From: Beta vulgaris subsp. vulgaris
Taxonomy: Eukaryota; Streptophyta; Magnoliopsida; Caryophyllales; Amaranthaceae
Direction of reading: 5' to 3'
Length of the DNA: 64,000 bases
Assembly: GCF_026745355.1 (NCBI RefSeq)
Contig: NC_079206.1
Span: 31,984,323 to 32,048,322, forward strand
The notes under the pieces were generated by a model. That model was not told the origin of the DNA and made no database searches. It saw nothing but the letters and a program-made list of their open reading frames with translations. The translations under genes were made by a program, and so were the position numbers. Shown here piece by piece: positions 1 to 10,792 of the stretch. The first letter of the stretch is position 1, and each line of letters starts with the position of its first letter.

Positions 1-812
1 AAAATGTGAGATATATAATAAAATTATATTATTTTTCAATGGGTGTATGGAAATTATTAATTATTAGCCTCTTGTGAAATTTGTGCCTCTGATAGTATCA
101 TATGAAGTACAACTTTTGATTGGACCTAAAGGTAGAATAATAGAGGTATTTGGTTAATGGTTATTTGGTGGCTTTTTCATCGTCATGTGGTTATACAACT
201 TAAAAAGTGTTCGGTAAATAAATTTAGCTTTAAGTTGGATTGTTAGCCATAAGTAAATAAGTTCGTTTTACCTATGTCTTCTATTGGCTTTTACATTTAT
301 TGTGTATTAAACAAACAAAACCAACAACTATTTTTAGCAAAATTATCTAGAAGCAACTGATTGTCAAAGAACCAACATAACTCACTATTCTAAATGGTGG
401 TAAAATTATAGCCGGCAAAATAGACTCATATTCGTTGATCCGACCCGAAACCCGTTTTTCACCCGAAAATAACGACCCGAATAGAAACGAAACCCGAAAT
501 AACCCGATCCGAATCAAAATAGACTCGAATATGATCCGAACACGAATCTACATGAACCTGAATTTACCAACTCGAAATTGAGCCAATAATGATGACCACA
601 ACCCAAACCCGACCCGAAAAGTTGTCATATTTGTTACTTTTTAAACAAATTTAAAGAAAATATTATCATGAAATATTATATATGATTTAGCCATTGTCCA
701 TTAATTATTTAATTTACTCTCATTAGTCTTATATGCATTTTATTTATTTGCGACATTGCAATTGAAAACCCGATCCGGTATGACCCAAAATCTCACGGAC
801 TCGATATGAACT
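1..812 (+). repeat. Left arm of long inverted repeat
   Basis: Reverse complement of 4538-5660 minus the MITE there. It contains a stretch rich in degenerate GACCCGA-type motifs (about 430-560 and 760-900) and an undisturbed TA at 147-148 that is the empty site of the MITE inserted in the other arm. Homology is lost just inside about 812. Confidence 0.8.
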
Positions 813-1446
813 CGTACCCGACCCGATCACAAAGTTGACCCGATTATGACCCGACCTGTTTTGATCCGACCATACTCGGCCCGTATGACCCGTTTGCCAC
901 CTCTAAGTATAATCATCTAATGTAAACAACAAACAACACTTATATTCAATTACCGAACACCTTTGATATGTTTTAGATGCCCGAATACATTTGTATGCAC
1001 CTAAATGAGGAATTTTAGACTATTAATATCATATGCAATCAATTGCACATAACAATGGTATATTTTACTTTATGCACTTTAAAATTATTGTGGAAATTTA
1101 GGAGAGAGTTAAAAGTAGGGTTTTGTATTAATATTTATGTTAAATCAATGAGGGTGAAAAATTCTTTTCATAAGTGATGTCATATGTTGATGTATCGTTA
1201 AATTATTTTTTTTCATATATATAAATATTGTGTTAATTAAAGAACTGATAAAAAAGTAAGTGTTACAATTATTTTGTAACGAAAGTATAATTTTAAGAAA
1301 AGTGATACACACTTTAAAAACTATGTCGAATAAATTAGGGGTTTATAGGAGGTTTACCATTTACCTTCCAACTTTTCCTCTCATAATGTCATCGTGACAT
1401 AATGGTATCGTATACTTCTATATATTGTCCATTTGAGACTTTGAGT

Positions 1447-1586
1447 TGATGATCAAGGTTGGCCTAGCGGTTATAAGGTCCTCATTCCACCCTTGTGGCA
1501 TGGGTTTGATTCTTACCCCTTGCAAGAAAGATTCCAAAATTTTCCACTTCTTTGCAATGGTATTCTCCTTATCTTAAAAAAAAAAA
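1447..1586 (+). mobile_element. tRNA-derived SINE with target duplication
   Basis: About 140 bp with a tRNA-like head: an A-box-like GGTTGGCCTAGCGG at about 1457 and a B-box-like GGGTTTGATTC near 1502-1512, ending in an A-run at 1576-1586. It is flanked by near-identical 14-bp repeats TTGAGACTTTGAGT (1433-1446) and TTGAGACTTTGAAT (1587-1600). Internal pol III promoter, 3' A-tail and target-primed duplication are the SINE hallmarks. Confidence 0.8.
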
Positions 1587-2482
1587 TTGAGACTTTGAAT
1601 CATTTTATATTTTTTTAAGAGGAACTTTGAATTATTAATAAAAGAGTTAACATGTTGCCGAAAATTATTGAAGAGTTAACCTTACCTAGAAAAAATATTA
1701 ATTCTAATCGGTTATCATCTTACACAATTTATATTACTCTGAATTGCTTTTGAGTTGATAATAATAGCCTTATAATTCCTCTGTTATGTTTTAAATAAAA
1801 CGTTTGCTTTTTCACGCAACTCAACGCATTTTTTAACCATTAATATCTTTAGTTGTGCATATGTAAAGAAATATAAAAAATTATAATTTGATAGTATGCA
1901 CCAATACGAATGTAACAAAATCCCATTTGACTATGTTTTTCTTTATATAAGGGCAATAAAATGAAGTCAAAATTGATCAATAAATAATATCATATTACCT
2001 AATGTTTTATTTAAAGCAAAACAGAAGAAGTTTATAAATTTTGTGTTATAAAATATCACCAGTCCACCACCTGTCTAGTTATAAAGTGGAGTTGTATCGC
2101 TTGTATGGGCAGTTGGGCACACTATGGTTTGACTGCTTGCTAGAGCTAACTAAATTAAAGCACTCAACTACCATGTATATTTGGTTATTACTTATTATTT
2201 ATTTCTAGTCATCGCACACCAGATTCTATTTTTCGGGCAGTAGCACACAAGGTTGAAAACCCAAGATTGTTGTAACATATAACTAATGCTTAAACTCAAG
2301 TGAACTTTAAGGTAGGTTGAAATTGAAAATTAAAGCTCAAAAAAACCCGAATTAGGTCTCTATAATGTTTTGAAAAACTTTGGACCGAATTATCAGCATG
2401 TGAGTTATTAAAGATATAAAAAAATACTCTAGCAAGATCACACTATTGTTCACATATATATTTTTTAGGTAGTTATACACGT

Positions 2483-2599
2483 TAGGGATTAAGGGGAGAG
2501 TGAGGAATAGGTCAATCATTAGAGCATCTATTCTGGTTCCAAGAAATCTTGGAATTAATTCTCACCCTTGTCACGGTTTCTCCTCAAAAAAAAAAAAAA
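2483..2599 (+). mobile_element. SINE-like retroposon with A-tail
   Basis: A 117-bp segment ending in an A-run (about 2586-2599), flanked by TATACACGT at 2474-2482 and 2600-2608. The tail and duplication indicate target-primed retroposition. The A and B boxes are not clear, so SINE is the likeliest but not the only reading. Confidence 0.55.
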
Positions 2600-2794
2600 T
2601 ATACACGTAAGAGTATCAGTGTAGATAATCAGCGCCGATTAGTTCAAAATGTATCAGTATCCCAATCTGTTGTGCCTTTCTATAAACACCAAGAATAAAA
2701 CAAACATTGAAATTCTAATCAGAATTCAGGATCAAGAACGAAGAAAAATGTAACAAACGTGAATTAACCAAAATAAACTCAAACAAGAATCTCA

Positions 2795-3105
2795 CCATCC
2801 GTCATATGAACAGCAGCCAAAGTATGCATCTTGATTCTTTTATACCATCCAGTTAGTATATCTAACTTATCTGTCGTTGGACTCCTTCAATCTTCTTTTT
2901 TGGAGCTTGATGTCATACTATGTATATAAATACAAGAGACCACCAGCACCAAAACAATATGTTTGAACAAGCACATTGGTTGATCTTCATCTTTAATAGA
3001 AGCCAAGAGGAATCCATTGATGAGAGGTCAGCAGACATCTTTGCCAGATCTATTGATCCTCCAATTGTATACCTGACGCATATAAGTGGCACTTGGTATT
3101 GAGAT
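2795..3105 (-). other. Coding-like fragments, unrecognised
   Basis: Minus-strand reading gives two protein-like stretches: about 3090-2945 (including GGSIDLAKMSADLSSMDSSW) and about 2880-2790 (including WYKRIKMHTLAAVHMTDGE). I recognise neither. They lie in the cargo of the long inverted-repeat element and could be further captured exons, or chance open frames. Confidence 0.25.
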
Positions 3106-3343
3106 GTTCAAACTTCAAAGAAAACATTAACAAAATTTGTTCATGCACAGCTGTTTAACACACTGTTCAGTACAATAACATTACCCTTAAATAAGGGTTA
3201 CGGGCCAGTTACCTACCAAACAGTAGGAAATTGACAAGAGCGAGTGCATTCAGCTTCTGAAAATTGTACTAAGCTTAATTGGTGTACTAGTCTGCTTATT
3301 GAAGGCTACAAAAGGGGAAGGGGAAACGACGCAAATATCAGGG

Positions 3344-4399
3344 TCAAGACTGATAAACCTCAGGAAGCTGAAGCCCTACACTGGCAGCCGATTTTCCAAG
3401 TGTTCTTTTCATCTCTTCTCTTCTATCCACGGCAATGTTGTAAGAGAATAGGAGCTCCTGGAAAAGGGCAAAAGATTTAAAAGCATAGTTTTTGAATTAA
3501 AGCTAAGCAAAACCAAAACATTATGGATGATGGCACAATGGGTGAAGGCACATAAAAATTTTCTGTAATTAGTCTAGAAAGTAATGAGCTAAGCAAAGAC
3601 TCCTATATAGATTAGATTTCATCTGATGTCCATGGACCATGAGCTTCATAGAAACTTTCGTCCTTCACCGAAACTGGATCAACAGATCATTTCCAAATAT
3701 TTTCATTTCAGCAATCTGATATTCAAAAGTAACAATGCATTGTGCTTTCCCAAGTAACAAATCACCATATCGAGCCTTACCCATAGCGTTACCAAATTCA
3801 GAAAATTTCCCACGAACTGTAATCCGGTGAAGGGTGAATCAACACGTGAATATGGTGTACTTTTGGGCTAAAATAACTAAACTAGGTAGAGAATTGTGTT
3901 CCAGTACCCATTCTCATACCGCGAAATGGGTAACACTGCTTACCCATCTAGATGTGATGTCCACAATAACAGATACTCCAGATAACTTACGAATAGCATC
4001 ACAAAATAAATGAGAAAGATCCACTCATCCTTTTCTTTAGAGCAGTGAACACTGAACACCCAACAAAGACACGATATGCTACCATAAAAGGGTGGACAGA
4101 GGAAAAATTCCACAAGTAGATAAATTTAACAAACATGGAACAAACAAGTGGTGGTTCCGACATAAGGTGAAAACCGAATGCACATAATGACATAATGCAG
4201 ATGTCAAGAACAAAGTACCTTCTGATGATGGATACTATTAAGCAAAAAAGTGTAATATCGAGCAAGCTTCAGTTTATTCTGGACAGAGGATGAATCAGAC
4301 AGTTTATCATTCTTCTTAAATTCTTCCTTGATAAAATCTGTAAAGTGGCGCTTGTAGTCCTCCTGTCCAATGTGCTTCTTCACCGAGTTAAGAAGGTGC
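3344..4399 (-). pseudogene. FMC1-like LYR-family gene fragment, two exons, first exon not found
   Basis: Two minus-strand exons join cleanly. Exon A at 4399-4219 encodes a stretch with KKHIGQEDYKRHF and ends HHQK before a GT donor (4218-4217). Exon B at 3457-3344 follows an AG acceptor and encodes ELLFSYNIAVDR through GKSAASVGLQLP to a TGA at 3346-3344; the junction is in phase 0. The pattern matches, from memory, plant LYR-domain proteins of the FMC1 type (in yeast and human a mitochondrial matrix factor needed for F1-ATP synthase assembly). Upstream of exon A no ATG exon is apparent: the frame runs back into CTATATGCT, and an acceptor-like TTTGTAG at about 4406-4400 is the likely edge. The 761-bp intron contains an unrelated decayed coding segment. 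Position between long inverted arms suggests a captured partial copy. The family is fairly sure; whether it is functional is doubtful. Confidence 0.6.
3612..4030 (-). pseudogene. Unrecognised protein-coding fragment with stops and a frameshift
   Basis: Minus strand. One frame from about 4030 downwards reads a conserved-looking protein: VDLSHLFCDAIRKLSGVSVI, then EWVLEHNSLPSLVILAQKYT, then RGKFSEFGNAMGKARYGDLL and IAEMKIFGNDLLIQF. Two in-frame stops interrupt it (one just before EWVLEHN, one after the QKYTIF segment). After LLIQF the sense continues in another frame as KDESFYEAHGPWTSDEI and a stop at 3614-3612, so a single base was lost or gained near 3660. I do not recognise the family and assign no function. 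It sits inside the intron of the FMC1-like fragment on the same strand, as expected for a multi-source captured cargo or an old retrocopy. Confidence 0.5.
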
Positions 4400-4537
4400 C
4401 TACAAACTTTCACAGCATATAGAGTTTTGATCCCATTTCCCTTTCTTTTATTTTTTTTGTTGTTTTCTTCTTCCTAACCCTCCTTTCTTCCACAGTGGTA
4501 CCAAGTGATCAAGACTGCTTTGCAAAATAGGATGAAC

Positions 4538-5660
4538 ACATATCGGGTCCGTGAGATTTCGGGTCATACCGGATCGGGTTAGATCGGGTTTTCAATGTTG
4601 GAAATAAATAAAACGCATATAAGACTAATGAGAGTAAATTAAATAATTAATGGACAATGGCTAAATCATATATAGTATTTCATGATAATATTTTCCTTAA
4701 ATTTGTTTACAAAGTAACAAATATGACAACTTTTCGGGTCGGGTTCGGGTTGTTGTCATCATTATTGGGTCAATTTTGAGTTGGGTAGACTCAGGTTCGT
4801 GTAGATTTGTGTTCGGATCATATTCGAGTCTATTCGGATCGGGTTATTTAGGGTTTCGTTTCTATTCGGGTCGTTATTTTCGGGTGAAAAACGGGTTTCG
4901 GGTCGGATCAACGAATATGAGTCTATTTTGCCTGCTATAATTTTACCACCATTTAGAATAGTGGGTTATGTTGGTTCTTTTGACAATCAGTTGCTTCTAG
5001 ATAATTTTAGTAAAAACAGTTGTTGGTGTTGTTTGTTTAATACACAATAAATGTAAAAGCCAATAGAAGACATAGGTAAAACGAACTTATTTACTTATGG
5101 CTAACAATCAAACTTAAAGCTAAATTTATTTACCGAACACTTTTTTAGTTGTATAACCACTTGACAATGAAAAAGCCACCCAATAACCATTAACCAAATA
5201 CTCCCTCCCTTTCCTAAAGATCTTCCCACTTACTGTTCCTACAGATACCAAGGAAAATCATGTTGTGTGGGGCATGGTGTGAGTAAAGTAGGAGAGAGAA
5301 AGGGGTTAAGATAAATAAACAAATAAAAAGGGGTTAAAGTAGGAGAGAGAAAGGGAGTAAAATTGAATTAATAATGTAATTGTGGACCTATGATAGTGAC
5401 ATGAGAGGGTAAATAGGGAAATTTGTTTTGCCAAATAAGGAATAAAGCAAAAGAGGGAAGATCTTTTGGAAACACCCTTAAACGGAAAGAGGGAAGATCT
5501 TTAGGAAACGGAGGGAGTACCTCTATTATTCTACCTTTAGGTCCAATCAAAAGTTGTACTTCATATGATACTATCAGAGGCACAAATTTCACAAGAGGCT
5601 AATAATTAATAATTTCCATACATCCATTGAAACATAATATAATTTTATTATATATCATTT
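4538..5660 (-). repeat. Right arm of long inverted repeat
   Basis: Inverted copy of 1-812, lengthened by a 317-bp Stowaway insertion at 5201-5517. The CGGGT-rich segment at 4545-4920 mirrors the GACCCGA-rich part of the left arm. The outer match runs to about 5660. Confidence 0.8.
5201..5517. mobile_element. Stowaway-type MITE with TA duplication
   Basis: Inverted ends CTCCCTCCCTTTCCTAAAGA and its complement at 5493-5517, flanked by TA at 5199-5200 and 5518-5519. The homologous left arm (bases 121-160) reads through with a single TA, which is the pre-insertion site. TA target and CTCCCTCC ends define the Tc1/mariner-derived Stowaway group. Confidence 0.93.
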
Positions 5661-6059
5661 TGGTAAACCTCCCCATATTTTACCGACTAAAATAGCTAAC
5701 CTCCTTCATAGAAACCCTTAAATAAAATAACCAACTCTCTAACCAACATAGAAGTATATTACTATTATTAAGCCCCCTAATTAACGAATCATACACTTCC
5801 AAATTCCAGCCATGCATCCAACTATTGGACCAAATTAAAATTAGGTTTTATTTAAATTTGAATTTTAATGTTTATATATTGAGCAGAAGATGAATTATCA
5901 TTCTTGGATAATGATTACCCAGATTACCCATCTCATCATTCCTCATTTTATAGGTATAATTTCAGTGAAATTTAATGACTGAGATAACTTTTTAATTTTT
6001 TTCTGGGTAAAAAGTTGATTATTTTGAGAGAATTTTGTTGGTTTAGGGATGGTTCAAGG
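5661..6059. other. Upstream region of the P-loop gene
   Basis: 399 AT-rich bases without an ORF. A TATA-like TTTATATATTG lies at about 5870-5880, 180 bp before the ATG; it could be the core promoter but nothing else supports it. Confidence 0.3.
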
Positions 6060-9000
6060 ATGAGAGATGGAGATGAAGATGAATCATTAAGTGGGCCATA
6101 TGAGTTTGCTTCTAAAGAATTTGATGAAGTGAGTGATGTGATTTCTTCAAATTCTGTGGAATTTGATGGAGATTTGAAGAGGAGGAAGATCTCTTATAAT
6201 GAAATTTTGAAGAACTATGATGAATTATGGGTTCGAAAAGAGGGTCTTTATCAAGCTAAGAGTAAAATTTTGATATTTGTTTTCTTTAATTTTATCTCCT
6301 TTGTTCATGTAATGTTTCAAATTAGTAGTAACATTCATCCTAGACTTCTTTTGTAGTTTGTTTTTGGTTTAACCCTATTCATAGAAGTATTTGCTACTTT
6401 GAATTTGTGCTATTTGAGAGAACTTTGAAGTTGGATTGGTGTTGTTTGTGTAGACAATACACCCTCCTTTTAGCTATTTATCTTAGTACTGCCTTTTCTA
6501 ATATTGGATTTTTCTATAGAGATCATTTTTCACTTTTCAGTCTTTAGTGACACATATTGGAATTTGGAAAGGTCTTTCTATTTATTTGGGGGTCATCTTT
6601 CTGTCTTATTTTTGTACTTCTGATTATTTTACCCCCCAAACATTCAATCATTTGATCCTTTAACCTTCGGGGTTGGGATCTGCTAATCCATGAACTAGAG
6701 CTTACCTTATGAAGTACTTAGTTTATGATACTAAAACTAGCATGAGGAACTCATGGTGGATCAGAGTCATCAATAAAACATCATTATCTCGTACTTGAGG
6801 TCGAATACTGGATGAGCATGGTAATACTTGACAGACTTGTTGCTGTGCTACTTTAGGGGCCTCTGGTTGTTCGGATGATGAAAAGATTGTCGATTTCTGG
6901 GATTAACAAAGTCCTCACTACTTGACTACCTTCAAAGGGAAATTGTAATATGGAGATTAGATATCTCTTTATTGCTTCAAGAAGTATGTCTTATTTGCAA
7001 CAGTGAAGTAAATATGAGATACAGGCTTGAAAGGGGATAAGACACCCGGTTCCTAACTGTTATAAACATGAACCCTCTAAGAGAACTTTGAGCAAACTAC
7101 TCAAAGTGACCCCATATTTTATACACTCTCCTCAAATCAAAACCCCCCATATTTTCCCTATTGGTTCCTAAAAACTCTCTGTTCATAACAGTTTGGAATC
7201 TGGCAACCCTCTATAGGAGAGTTAACTAACCAAACTCCACTAAGATGGGAAATTGGGAATTCATTTTGGATGGCATGTTCTACGAATTGATACATTTATA
7301 TTGACTCATTTTTGCAGATACAGCCCTGGTTCATGGATCAGTAATGCTGATGGGAAGAAGCTCAGCAATTATGTCATACCAAAAACAACTACACTCTTAC
7401 TCATGGGTCCTAAAGGATCTGGGAAAAGCAGTCTGGTAACAGAATATCAAGAGTGTTCGAAGATGATAGATATGCATCAGAAAGAGCCCAAGTAACATGT
7501 GTGTTCAGCTCTCCCGTGTTCTTCTATGGAATTGGATACACCCTCCTTTTTCTTGATCTAAATTTTACTTTAATGGTTTGCAACATGTCGCTTAAAAGTT
7601 AAATGTTTTATTGCAGATAACCAATCTACTGGGGAAGGGACCTACTTCCTTCAGGAATATATGATTTCGAGAGGTTCAACTTCATTTTGCTTGTTTCACA
7701 CTCGTAGCTTGTCTGAGAATGTTTCTGACAATGATGAAATGCTCCAGTGCTGGATGACCAAAGGGGTTCGTCATGGAGAGCTAATTATCAGGTATGGTAG
7801 CTTTTTGCTCTGCTGGCATTGCCAGGGTGAACTATATGGTGATGCTGTCTTGGTGCTTTGTTGTAGGGATTCAGGTGCTCCTAGTCTAAAAATGTCACTG
7901 AAATGCAAAGCTCAACAAAGTGATACTTCTTCCAGTGTGATCAGAAAGGTCAACTTTGTTATATTTGTTGTAAATGGATTTCAAGTCCTTAGATCTATAA
8001 ATAGTGACAAGAAAGAAGACAGAGCTTACGTGGAAATGGTGGCCAAGACTTTTAGTTGTCCTTATATGTCATATAAAGGTACTAAAGCTCTTAGAGCATC
8101 TCCAATGGCAAGCAACAACCCTATGTTGCTTGTCATGCCACATCATTTTTTCAAGCTACAATAAATTTAAGCTACATACTACTCCAATGGCAAGCAACAA
8201 CTAGTTCTAGCTTGAGTGTGACCCACTTTGCCAACTAAGCTCTTATTCTTGCATATCATTGGAAATTTAACAAATGGGTCCCACCACAAATCACTTTTTG
8301 TAGTCAAGCAACCTGCTTGGGCAAGCAACAATCGCTCTTATCGAACTCTACTCCAATGGTTGAGCAACTTGCTCACTATTTTAAAATACTGCAAGCAAGT
8401 CCAAAAAGCCTACCATTGAAGTTGCTCTTAAAATTCATGTGTGTGTGAATGGCATGTTCATGCATGTACTGTCTTCCAACCTTTACTCTTAACACCCCCT
8501 TGCTTCCGGGTGCCTTGCAATTTTAATCCTCTTTTCATCTCATTGATCTAGTAGATACGGATGCAACATGTAACAATCAGTAACCGCATTTTCTTGATTG
8601 TAGACGATAAGCCTGTTATTGCAGTCACGCATGGTGATTTACTTTCCCTAGGGGACCAAGCACGTGTCCGTGTGTACCTAGGGGAGAAGTTGGGTATCCC
8701 ACCAGTAAAGCAGATATTTGATATACCAGGTGATGGCTTGAAATAGATGGCCTTTCTTTGTGGTGAATACAATGTTTATCAAGAAACTAAAAGCAAACTA
8801 GTTGCAGAGAACTCTGATCCGACAAGTGAACTCACAATAGTTGACATGATAAGATATGCTTTGGAACATGCATACAAATATATCCCTTGCAAAGAGTCTA
8901 GATTTTGGGTTCACAGGAGTACTTTCTTTGTGGAGGTGTCAAAGATAAGGTTTAATCCTCTACTCTCACATATTTGCACGATAATTGAGTTCTTAAATCA

Positions 9001-9690
9001 TCTTTGTCTCTGCTGCTGAACTTGTTATTTTGAAAGACATTAGTACTCCTCAGGTTGGTTAAGATTCGTTAGCTAAAGTAGCTATTAGATTGACACATTA
9101 CATGCATGTGGCAGGTTTCTGGAACGTCCATCTTGACATTGTTATTTGCAGCAGTACTTCTGGGAATAGCCTGCATTATGTTGCCAGTGAATCAAGTTCA
9201 TAAACATAACGAACCCCTGGTGGCATCTGCAGTAAAGTGGTCTTCAAATATCGCACAGCATCCTTATGCACCTCATGAACCTCTTATGACATCTCAGTCA
9301 GAATCAGGGTCAACTTCTGCTAAGAATAGAGGATATGAGAATGCAAATACTCAAGCTAAACCTACACCTGCACCAACTTTACCCTCAGAATCTGTTGTGG
9401 TGACATCTGAAGCAACTCTGACCTCAAAAACCTCTATACCTAAATCTGAGCAAACTTTGCCCTCAGAATCTGCTGTAATTACATCCGAGCCAACTTTACC
9501 CTCGGAATCTGCTGTAATTACATCTGATCCAACTTTACCCTCAAAATCCATTTTAGATTATCCTCATAAACGGAGAGAATCTCGATCATCATCTCATGAA
9601 AAAGACCGTCATAAACGGCGAGAATCTCGATCATCATCATCTCCTGAAAATCGACATCCTAAAGCAGCAGTAAAATGGCACAAGATTTGA
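6060..9690 (+). pseudogene. P-loop NTPase with C-terminal membrane anchor, seven exons, probably disabled
   Basis: Exons read as 6060-6274, 7318-7498, 7617-7791, 7867-8078, 8604-8729, 8808-about 8935 and 9115-9690. Start ATG at 6060 (MRDGDEDESL). Exon 2 carries Walker A GPKGSGKSS. Later motifs are FLQEYMI and TRSLSEN (exon 3), KVNFVIFVVNG (exon 4), VTHGDLLSL (exon 5; NKxD-like position) and ELTIVDMIRYALEH (exon 6). Exon 7 has a membrane helix (ILTLLFAAVLLGIACIML), then Ser/Thr repeats and an RRESRSSS tail. It resembles an uncharacterised plant P-loop family loosely like IFI44-type GTPases; function unknown. Odd points: one A is missing at about 7438, so the frame breaks after GKSSLV; intron 1 starts with AT where phase demands a GT donor; the usual Asp before TRSL is His. 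Introns 2-5 have GT-AG ends in correct phase; the exon 6 donor is uncertain. Confidence 0.7.
8094..8427. mobile_element. PIF/Harbinger Tourist-like MITE inside an intron
   Basis: Inverted ends GAGCATCTCCAATGG and CCATTGAAGTTGCTC, with TTA duplicated at 8091-8093 and 8428-8430. The body repeats CCAATGGCAAGCAACAA. A 3-bp TTA target is characteristic of PIF/Harbinger. It lies in intron 4 of the P-loop gene, away from both splice sites. Confidence 0.85.
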
Positions 9691-10583
9691 CACCTGTGGT
9701 TAGACACTGATTAGTTGATAGATGTTAGCTGTTTGTATAAATGCGTTTGATAAGTAGTTGATAGCTGATACATTATTGTGTAAAATGAATAATAAAGACA
9801 TGTGCATAATCTATTGTTTACATTTTATTATTTATTAATTAATTTTTAACAACTTTAAGACATAAATGTAATTGCTCCACTCATTCTCAAACCTCCAATG
9901 TCAAAAAGCTTTCTCCCAAAATTTTCAAAAAGAGTTTTTTAGGCTCAATAAACTAATTGAGACCTCTTTTTACCAAACACTCAAATTAGAGGGTGACTAG
10001 TCAAATCTTCTAATATGAGCTCAAACCTCTAATTTTTCCCCAAACCTTTCTTTACCAAACAGGACCATAGTCATTGTTTCTCTGCATATTGTACAACACA
10101 CAGTTTACTCCTGAATTTACGTAGTTTTTTTTTTTCTTTTTGCTATTATAATTAATTAGACATGAAGCTGTAAGAAGAGACCCTAGCCTTCTTTCATTTC
10201 CCAAACAAATAGGAACACTTCTTTCCCCTCCCTCCCGCATCATGAAGGCTTTCCGACTTTCATTTGGTTGACGTTGAACCATAGCTTTAAAATGCGATTT
10301 CTGTCACGATTGCTGTAATGGTCACGGTGATGCTGGAACGGGGATGATGTAATCACCAAATATCGCTTAGACCATGAGATATCTCTTGCCTAAAATGCAT
10401 TATTTTTACAGCGGGTAATATTGGTTCCGTAGATTTGAAAACCTTTACTTCTCTGAAAAAAACCTTTATGACACGGGCGATACGATACGATGCAGCCTTG
10501 TTTTGACCATTACAGGAGAAAAGAACAGAATGCGGAACAGAAATGTTTGTCGAAGGGCACATTGGTACAATAGAAGATGTATA
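9691..10583. other. Intergenic, MITE-like debris
   Basis: 3' UTR of the P-loop gene, then noncoding sequence. 9700-9770 (TTAGCTGTTTG, GTTTGATAAG) resembles sequence at 38930-39060, and 10030-10070 ends in ACCAAACAGGACC, typical of degenerate hAT- or Harbinger-type MITE edges. No full inverted-repeat pair was resolved. Confidence 0.35.
9791..9796 (+). terminator. Candidate poly(A) signal AATAAA
   Basis: AATAAA about 100 bases after the stop codon of the P-loop gene, in AT-rich sequence; a reasonable plant near-upstream element. Confidence 0.4.
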
Positions 10584-10792
10584 CTTCCTCCGTTACATAA
10601 TACTCGCTACACTTTTCATTGTGGGAAGTTTCACATTACTTGCTACACTTCCTTTTTAGGCAATAAACTCTCTCTATCTCTCTCTTCTCACATGAGTTCA
10701 TTTTCTTTTTACTCTCTACCTCTTTCTTCTCCAAAAAATGCCTAGGAATCCGTGAATTGAGAAGTGTAGCAAATAATATGAAACGGAGGAAG
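10584..10792. mobile_element. Stowaway-like MITE
   Basis: Ends CTTCCTCCGTTACATAAT and ATATGAAACGGAGGAAG are inverted copies, with CGCTACAC/GTGTAGC continuing the match. TA precedes the left end (10582-10583); the right-hand TA has mutated to TC. Confidence 0.75.

Larger units (their letters stand above)
1..5660. mobile_element. Long inverted-repeat element enclosing gene fragments (Pack-type candidate)
   Basis: The sequence at 1-812 recurs in inverted orientation at about 4538-5660. The two arms bracket 3.7 kb that holds SINEs and minus-strand coding fragments (3344-4399 and 3612-4030). Long near-identical arms around pieces of host genes are the layout of Pack-MULEs or large foldback transposons. 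I see no transposase. The left arm still matches at base 1, so the true left end and any target duplication probably lie outside the window. Alternative: a local inverted duplication around a resident gene. Confidence 0.55.

Noticed and set aside
1447..1520. tRNA gene
   Set aside because: A- and B-box-like motifs exist but no cloverleaf can be drawn; the A-tail and 14-bp duplication identify a SINE.
5368..5592. Minus-strand frame of 74 codons
   Set aside because: Spans a Stowaway MITE and the inverted arm; noncoding repeats.
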